Shown one piece after another: positions 23,987-27,512 of a stretch of DNA of 27,512 nt. The position numbers were made by a program, and so were the translations under genes. Under the pieces are notes generated by a model. It was not told the DNA's origin, did no database searches, and was given only the letters and a program-made list of their open reading frames with translations. The stretch's first letter is position 1; every line of letters starts with the position of its first letter. Source of the stretch: Limiplasma sp964416065 (GTDB lineage: Bacteria > Bacillota > Clostridia > Christensenellales > Aristaeellaceae); NCBI GenBank assembly GCA_964416065.1, contig CAYQCL010000029.1, positions 1 to 27,512 of the forward strand. Reading direction: 5' to 3'.

Positions 23987-24838
23987 TCACGCTCCCTTCT
24001 CGGGTCTGGGAGGGAGTTCAAGGGTGATCCTCCCCACCTTGCCCTCTCGGAATTCATCCAAAATCACAGAACAGGCGCGATCCAGATCGCAAACGCCGCC
24101 CCTCATCAAAAAGCCCCGTCCCCGACATACCTCATCGAGCAAGGCATATCCTTCCGCATACGGATGCTTGATCCTGTAACGCTCGATTGTTTGCACGGGC
24201 ATAACCGCCAAAAGATCACGCATCAGGCTTAGGCAGAGCTCATACTGATCGTATACCGCGTCCTTGATCGTTCCAATATACGCCAGCCGTGTCGCCGCTA
24301 ACTGATCGTTGAGCTTAGGCCAAAGCATGCCTGGCGTATCCAGAATTTCAAAGTAGGGAGAGACCTTGACCCATTGATTGCTCTTTGTAACTCCGGGACG
24401 ATCGCCTGTTTTGACGATGCTTCCGCCATAAAGACGGTTGATGAAGGTGCTCTTTCCGACGTTGGGGACGCCCACCACCATGGCGCGCAACGTCTTTTGA
24501 ATCCCTCTGCGCTGATTTCTTTCAAGCACATCCTTGGCCGCCGTCTCAATGAGCTGTCTCGCCTGCTTCGTCCTTTGCTGGCTTTTATCGTATGCCATCA
24601 CATCGATTCCCTTAAAATAGGCCAGCCATTGCTGCGTTTTATCCGCTTCCGCCAGATCAGCCTTGCATAAAAGCAGGATACGCCGTTTATGTCGGATGAG
24701 TTCATCCAAAGCGGGATTGCGGCTGGATAAGGGCAAGCGCGCGTCACAGAGTTCAACCACCAGATCAACCTTGGCGAGCTGAGCGCTCAAAAGGCGCTTG
24801 GCCTTTGCCATATGCCCGGGATACCATTGGATATCCAA
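23987..24838 (-). CDS. rbgA: RbgA (YlqF), circularly permuted GTPase for 50S assembly
   Basis: RbgA is a GTPase needed for a late step of large-subunit assembly. The 283-residue chain shows the permuted order: the N-terminal IQWYPGHMAKAKR, VELCDARLPLSSRNP, then G4 at LCKADL (57-62), G1 at GVPNVGKST (123-131) and G3 at DTPG (167-170). The G4 motif reads CKAD rather than NKAD. A C-terminal helical domain follows. The start codon is TTG, since the first residues match the family's usual opening; AAGGGG stands 8 bases upstream. It is the first gene of the ten-gene run down to hslU. In Bacillus rplS is its neighbour, but here rplS lies far away. Confidence 0.96.
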   Translation of the reverse strand: MDIQWYPGHMAKAKRLLSAQLAKVDLVVELCDARLPLSSRNPALDELIRHKRRILLLCKADLAEADKTQQWLAYFKGIDVMAYDKSQQRTKQARQLIETAAKDVLERNQRRGIQKTLRAMVVGVPNVGKSTFINRLYGGSIVKTGDRPGVTKSNQWVKVSPYFEILDTPGMLWPKLNDQLAATRLAYIGTIKDAVYDQYELCLSLMRDLLAVMPVQTIERYRIKHPYAEGYALLDEVCRGRGFLMRGGVCDLDRACSVILDEFREGKVGRITLELPPRPEKGA

Positions 24839-24883
24839 TCAAAAAACCCCTTCAAAACACGTCTATCAGTACTCGCAGGTTCT

Positions 24884-24912
24884 ATTAAAGCATTCTTTCC
24901 CAAAAAGCGCAA
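24884..24912 (-). promoter_or_regulatory. Candidate promoter of the rbgA-hslU operon
   Basis: On the minus strand TTGCGC (24912-24907) and TTTAAT (24889-24884) are 17 bases apart, and TGC just before the -10 gives an extended -10. The -35 matches only its TTG. Transcription would start near 24877, about 40 bases before the rbgA TTG codon. The rest of the 251-base gap (24839-25089) is AT-rich and I see no other gene in it. Confidence 0.4.
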
Positions 24913-25038
24913 GGGGAAATGCGGAAAAGAAGTGATGAAAAGGTAAATAAATCAAGGCGAAGGGCCGATTGTAAAAGCTTTGTGAACGCTCTTTTTGAAA
25001 ATGCGTTCTGCTTAAGAAAAATCAATTTTTACCGATAA

Positions 25039-25080
25039 GACAAAGCACGGCAGAAGGCGTCGCCCTTGCCGTGCTTTGTC
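25039..25080 (-). terminator. Long stem-loop after the hydrogenase gene
   Basis: GACAAAGCACGGCA at 25039-25052 pairs perfectly over 14 bp with TGCCGTGCTTTGTC at 25067-25080 around a 14-base loop. It lies 9 bases past the hydrogenase stop codon, as expected for the operon terminator. The U-tract on the minus strand is poor (TTATCGGTAAAAA), so termination may also rely on Rho or the hairpin may mainly protect the 3' end. Confidence 0.7.
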
Positions 25081-25089
25081 GGGTCAAAA

Positions 25090-26835
25090 TCAGATATAGA
25101 TATCGCGCTGTTCGTATGTGGTATGTAGCAGCTCATGCGCCTTATGGCTGTTAGGCTTGCCCAGATACTCATCATAGATCTGCTTAATCTCAGCGTTTTC
25201 ATGGCTCTTGCGAATGGGCTTGGCCTCATCCTCATGATACAGAGCCTTAGCACGCTCCGCGCGGACATCTGTCCAGTTGCGGACAGGAGCGGGTACGATT
25301 GGCTGACCGCCGCCGTTGACGCAGCCGCCAGGGCAGCCCATGACCTCGATGAAATGATATTGCTTCTCCCCGCGCTTGACCGCATCCAGAAGTTCAGAGG
25401 CCTTTCCTGTACTGGAGCAGACCGCCACATTTACATCAAGATCGCCGATTTTGATCGTAGCTTCCTTGATGCCCTCCACACCGCGCACAGCATGGAAATC
25501 AACGCTTTCAAGGGTCTGACCGGTGATCAGCTCATACGCCGTGCGCAGGGCAGCCTCCATAACGCCGCCTGTTGCGCCGAAGATGACGCCGGCTCCGCTG
25601 CTTTCGCCCAACAGGCTATCGAAATCCTCATCCGGAAGATTCACGAAATCAATGCCCGCTTCCTTGATCATGCGAGCCAGCTCGCGGGTAGTGATGACGA
25701 TATCGACATCCGCCAAACCGTCATGACCAAGCTCAGGACGCCGCGCCTCGAATTTCTTGGCAGTGCAGGGCATCACGGAGACAACCACGATGTCTTTGGG
25801 ATCGACGTTCGCTTTCTCGGCATAATAGGTCTTGATCATCGCGCCCGTCATCTCGTGAGGAGACTTGCAGGAGCTCAGATTCGGAATGAATTCGGGGTAA
25901 TAGTGCTCGCAATACTTGATCCAGCCAGGAGAGCAGCTCGTGATCATCGGCAACACACCGCTGTTGTTCACTCGATCAACGAGCTCCGTGGCTTCCTCCA
26001 TGATGGTCAGATCGGCGCCGAAGTCGGTGTCGAAGACCTTGTCAAAGCCCAAACGGCGCATCGCAGCCGCCATCTTGCCGGTCACGCTGGTGCCCATCGG
26101 CAGACCAAACTCTTCGCCCAGCGCGGCACGCACGGCGGGAGCGGGCTGAACGACCACGTGCTTGGTGCTGTCGCCCAGCGCCTTCCAGACATCCTTGGTG
26201 CTGTCAGTCTCCGTCAGAGCGCCGACGGGACAGGCCGTGATGCACTGTCCGCAGTTGATGCAAGCCATCTCGGCCAGCTTCATATCCCAGGGGCTTTCGA
26301 TCGCGGTCTTAAAGCCACGGTGGACAGGCCCGATGACGCCAACCTTCTGAACATTGTTACACGCTCCGACGCAACGGCGGCAGAGGATGCACTTGTTGTT
26401 ATTGCGCACGATCGAGGGAGAGGTCATATCCGTCTCGTATTTGTTCTGTGCGCCGGCAAAGCGTTCGCCGCTTTCAACGCCCAGATCAAGGCAGAGCTTT
26501 TGCAGCTCGCAGGTCTGGCTGCGCACGCAGTTCAGGCACTTCTTGTCATGGTTGCTCAAAATGAGCTCCAGATTGATACGGCGAGCCTCGCGCACAGCGG
26601 GCGTATTGGTCTTAACGACCATATTGGGCGTGACAGGCAGCACACAGGCGGCCTGAAGCGCGCGACCGCCGCAGTCCACGACGCAAAGACGGCAGTTCGC
26701 GGTTTCATTGATATCCTTCAAATAGCAAAGCGTGGGGATGTTTACCTTCGCGATACGCGCCGCCTCAAGCACAGTCGTACCCGCAGGAACCTCGACCTGC
26801 ACGCCGTCAATGGTAAGCGGAATCATCTGTTCCAT
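25090..26835 (-). CDS. hndD: [FeFe] hydrogenase catalytic subunit, HndD/HydA type
   Basis: This 581-residue enzyme reversibly makes H2 from protons. Metal sites in order: a 2Fe-2S domain with Cys37, Cys48, Cys51 and Cys64; a His-ligated 4Fe-4S site with His96, Cys100, Cys103 and Cys109; two 4Fe-4S sites (CILCRRCVGAC, 149-159, and CINCGQCITAC, 192-202); then the H-cluster domain with L1 TSCSPGW (299-305), L2 MPCTAKKFE (355-363) and L3 EVMGCPGGCVNGGGQP (497-512). The small-subunit-like tail reaches RKSHEN and ends HELLHTTYEQRDIYI. L1 has serine at its second cysteine position. The ATG has AAGGAGG 7 bases upstream. It follows the NuoF-like gene by 22 bases, which points to an NAD(P)-linked or electron-bifurcating complex. 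Confidence 0.95.
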   Translation of the reverse strand: MEQMIPLTIDGVQVEVPAGTTVLEAARIAKVNIPTLCYLKDINETANCRLCVVDCGGRALQAACVLPVTPNMVVKTNTPAVREARRINLELILSNHDKKCLNCVRSQTCELQKLCLDLGVESGERFAGAQNKYETDMTSPSIVRNNNKCILCRRCVGACNNVQKVGVIGPVHRGFKTAIESPWDMKLAEMACINCGQCITACPVGALTETDSTKDVWKALGDSTKHVVVQPAPAVRAALGEEFGLPMGTSVTGKMAAAMRRLGFDKVFDTDFGADLTIMEEATELVDRVNNSGVLPMITSCSPGWIKYCEHYYPEFIPNLSSCKSPHEMTGAMIKTYYAEKANVDPKDIVVVSVMPCTAKKFEARRPELGHDGLADVDIVITTRELARMIKEAGIDFVNLPDEDFDSLLGESSGAGVIFGATGGVMEAALRTAYELITGQTLESVDFHAVRGVEGIKEATIKIGDLDVNVAVCSSTGKASELLDAVKRGEKQYHFIEVMGCPGGCVNGGGQPIVPAPVRNWTDVRAERAKALYHEDEAKPIRKSHENAEIKQIYDEYLGKPNSHKAHELLHTTYEQRDIYI

Positions 26836-26857
26836 CTTCGTTCCTCCTTAGCGGATA

Positions 26858-27512
26858 TTAGTTCTTGACAATGGCGCCAAAGCGGCACTTCTCCATGCAA
26901 GAACCGCACTTGATACACTTCTGGGTGTCGATCTGATGCTTTTCCTTCACCGAACCGCTGATCGCACCGACGGGGCATACGCGCGCGCACGCGGTACAAC
27001 CACGGCACTTATCGGTGATCTCATAATTGAGCAGCTTCTGACAATGATGGGCAGGGCAACGCTTTTCCTTAATGTGCGCCTCATACTCATCGCGGAAGTA
27101 TTTCAGAGTGGAAAGTACGGGATTAGGAGCCGTCTGTCCGAGGCCGCAAAGCGCGGTGGCCTTGATATTCTCAGCCAACGCTTCCAGCTTCTCGATGTCG
27201 CCTTCCTCACCCTTGCCCTCAACAATGCGCTCAAGAATCTCCAGCATTCTCTTGGTGCCGATACGGCAGGGCGTACATTTGCCGCAGCTCTCATCGACGG
27301 TAAAGTCGAGGAAGAAACGCGCGATATCAACCATGCAGTTGTCCTCGTCCATGACGATCATACCGCCCGAACCCATCATGGATCCGATAGAGGTCAGGGA
27401 ATCATAATCAATGGCGATATCCAGATATTCGGCAGGAATGCAGCCGCCGGAGGGACCGCCCGTCTGCACAGCCTTGAAGGCCTTGCCATTGGGAATGCCG
27501 CCGCCGATCTTA
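26858..27512 (-). CDS. hndC: NADH/NADPH-binding hydrogenase subunit, NuoF/HndC type (5' end cut)
   Basis: Only the last 217 codons are in the window; the frame stays open through base 27512, so the start lies outside. The first visible residues, KIGGGIPNGKAFKAVQTGGP, belong to the FMN/NADH-binding domain of NuoF-like proteins. Next come CGKCTPCRIGTKRM plus a later Cys in ALCGLGQ, the 4Fe-4S site that takes electrons from FMN. The chain ends with two ferredoxin-type 4Fe-4S motifs, CRGCTACARVC and CIKCGSCMEKC, typical of HndC/HydB rather than respiratory NuoF. It passes electrons between NAD(P)H and the hydrogenase encoded just downstream. A NuoE-like partner would be expected beyond the window edge. 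Confidence 0.93.
   Translation of the reverse strand, partial: KIGGGIPNGKAFKAVQTGGPSGGCIPAEYLDIAIDYDSLTSIGSMMGSGGMIVMDEDNCMVDIARFFLDFTVDESCGKCTPCRIGTKRMLEILERIVEGKGEEGDIEKLEALAENIKATALCGLGQTAPNPVLSTLKYFRDEYEAHIKEKRCPAHHCQKLLNYEITDKCRGCTACARVCPVGAISGSVKEKHQIDTQKCIKCGSCMEKCRFGAIVKN

Noticed and set aside
23983..24057. Longer start for rnhB
   Set aside because: Overlaps rbgA and lacks a ribosome site; ATG 23982 has GGGAG at a good distance.
25135..26868. 577-codon open frame on the plus strand opposite the hydrogenase gene
   Set aside because: It is fully antisense to a clearly conserved hydrogenase, has no family resemblance, and reads as a composition artefact.

Overview
The window looks like chromosomal DNA from an anaerobic, low-to-mid GC Gram-positive bacterium, most likely a member of the Clostridia. 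The evidence is the Firmicutes-type block rbgA-rnhB-yifB-dprA-topA-trmFO-hslV-hslU, a folate/FAD-dependent TrmFO, Shine-Dalgarno sites close to AGGAGG in front of nearly every gene, and an HndD-type [FeFe] hydrogenase next to a NuoF-like flavoprotein. I cannot place it to family from sequence alone. I saw no rRNA, tRNA, CRISPR array, prophage or insertion sequence.

Layout. (1) 57-1059, minus strand: a NUDIX ADP-ribose pyrophosphatase and a small four-helix membrane protein. (2) 1134-5363, minus: an ABC importer of the FbpABC/AfuABC type, ordered fused double permease, ATPase, binding protein. It is divergent from an AraC-family regulator (5670-6569, plus) across a 306-base regulatory gap. (3) 6617-9652, plus: rplS (ribosomal protein L19) with a good promoter, a structured leader and a strong terminator, then an acidic protein of unknown function and a zinc-ribbon membrane protein with extracytoplasmic Ig-like domains. 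(4) 24838 down to 9705, minus: one long, tightly packed run of ten genes, rbgA, rnhB, a giant two-module GT-C glycosyltransferase, yifB/comM, dprA, topA, trmFO, a secreted alpha/beta-hydrolase-like protein, hslV and hslU. Gaps run from a 4-base overlap to 37 bases. (5) 25090-27512, minus: hydA-type hydrogenase and the C-terminal part of its diaphorase partner, cut by the window edge.

How the genes work together. The long operon joins housekeeping roles: 50S assembly, RNA primer removal, DNA uptake and recombination, supercoiling, tRNA m5U54 and the HslUV protease. Two envelope proteins sit inside it. rplS is normally next to rbgA in Firmicutes but here lies about 18 kb away on the other strand. 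The usual xerC-like recombinase before hslV is replaced by the hydrolase-like gene, and no codY follows hslU.

I found no clear new multi-gene system. The most notable points are the hydrolase-like protein whose nucleophile serine is glycine, the tandem GT-C fusion, the CKAD G4 motif of RbgA, a Fur-like inverted repeat in front of the importer, and the unexplained zinc-ribbon/Ig-like membrane protein. Several starts were moved inward from the longest open frame to codons with good ribosome binding sites; each entry gives the reason.
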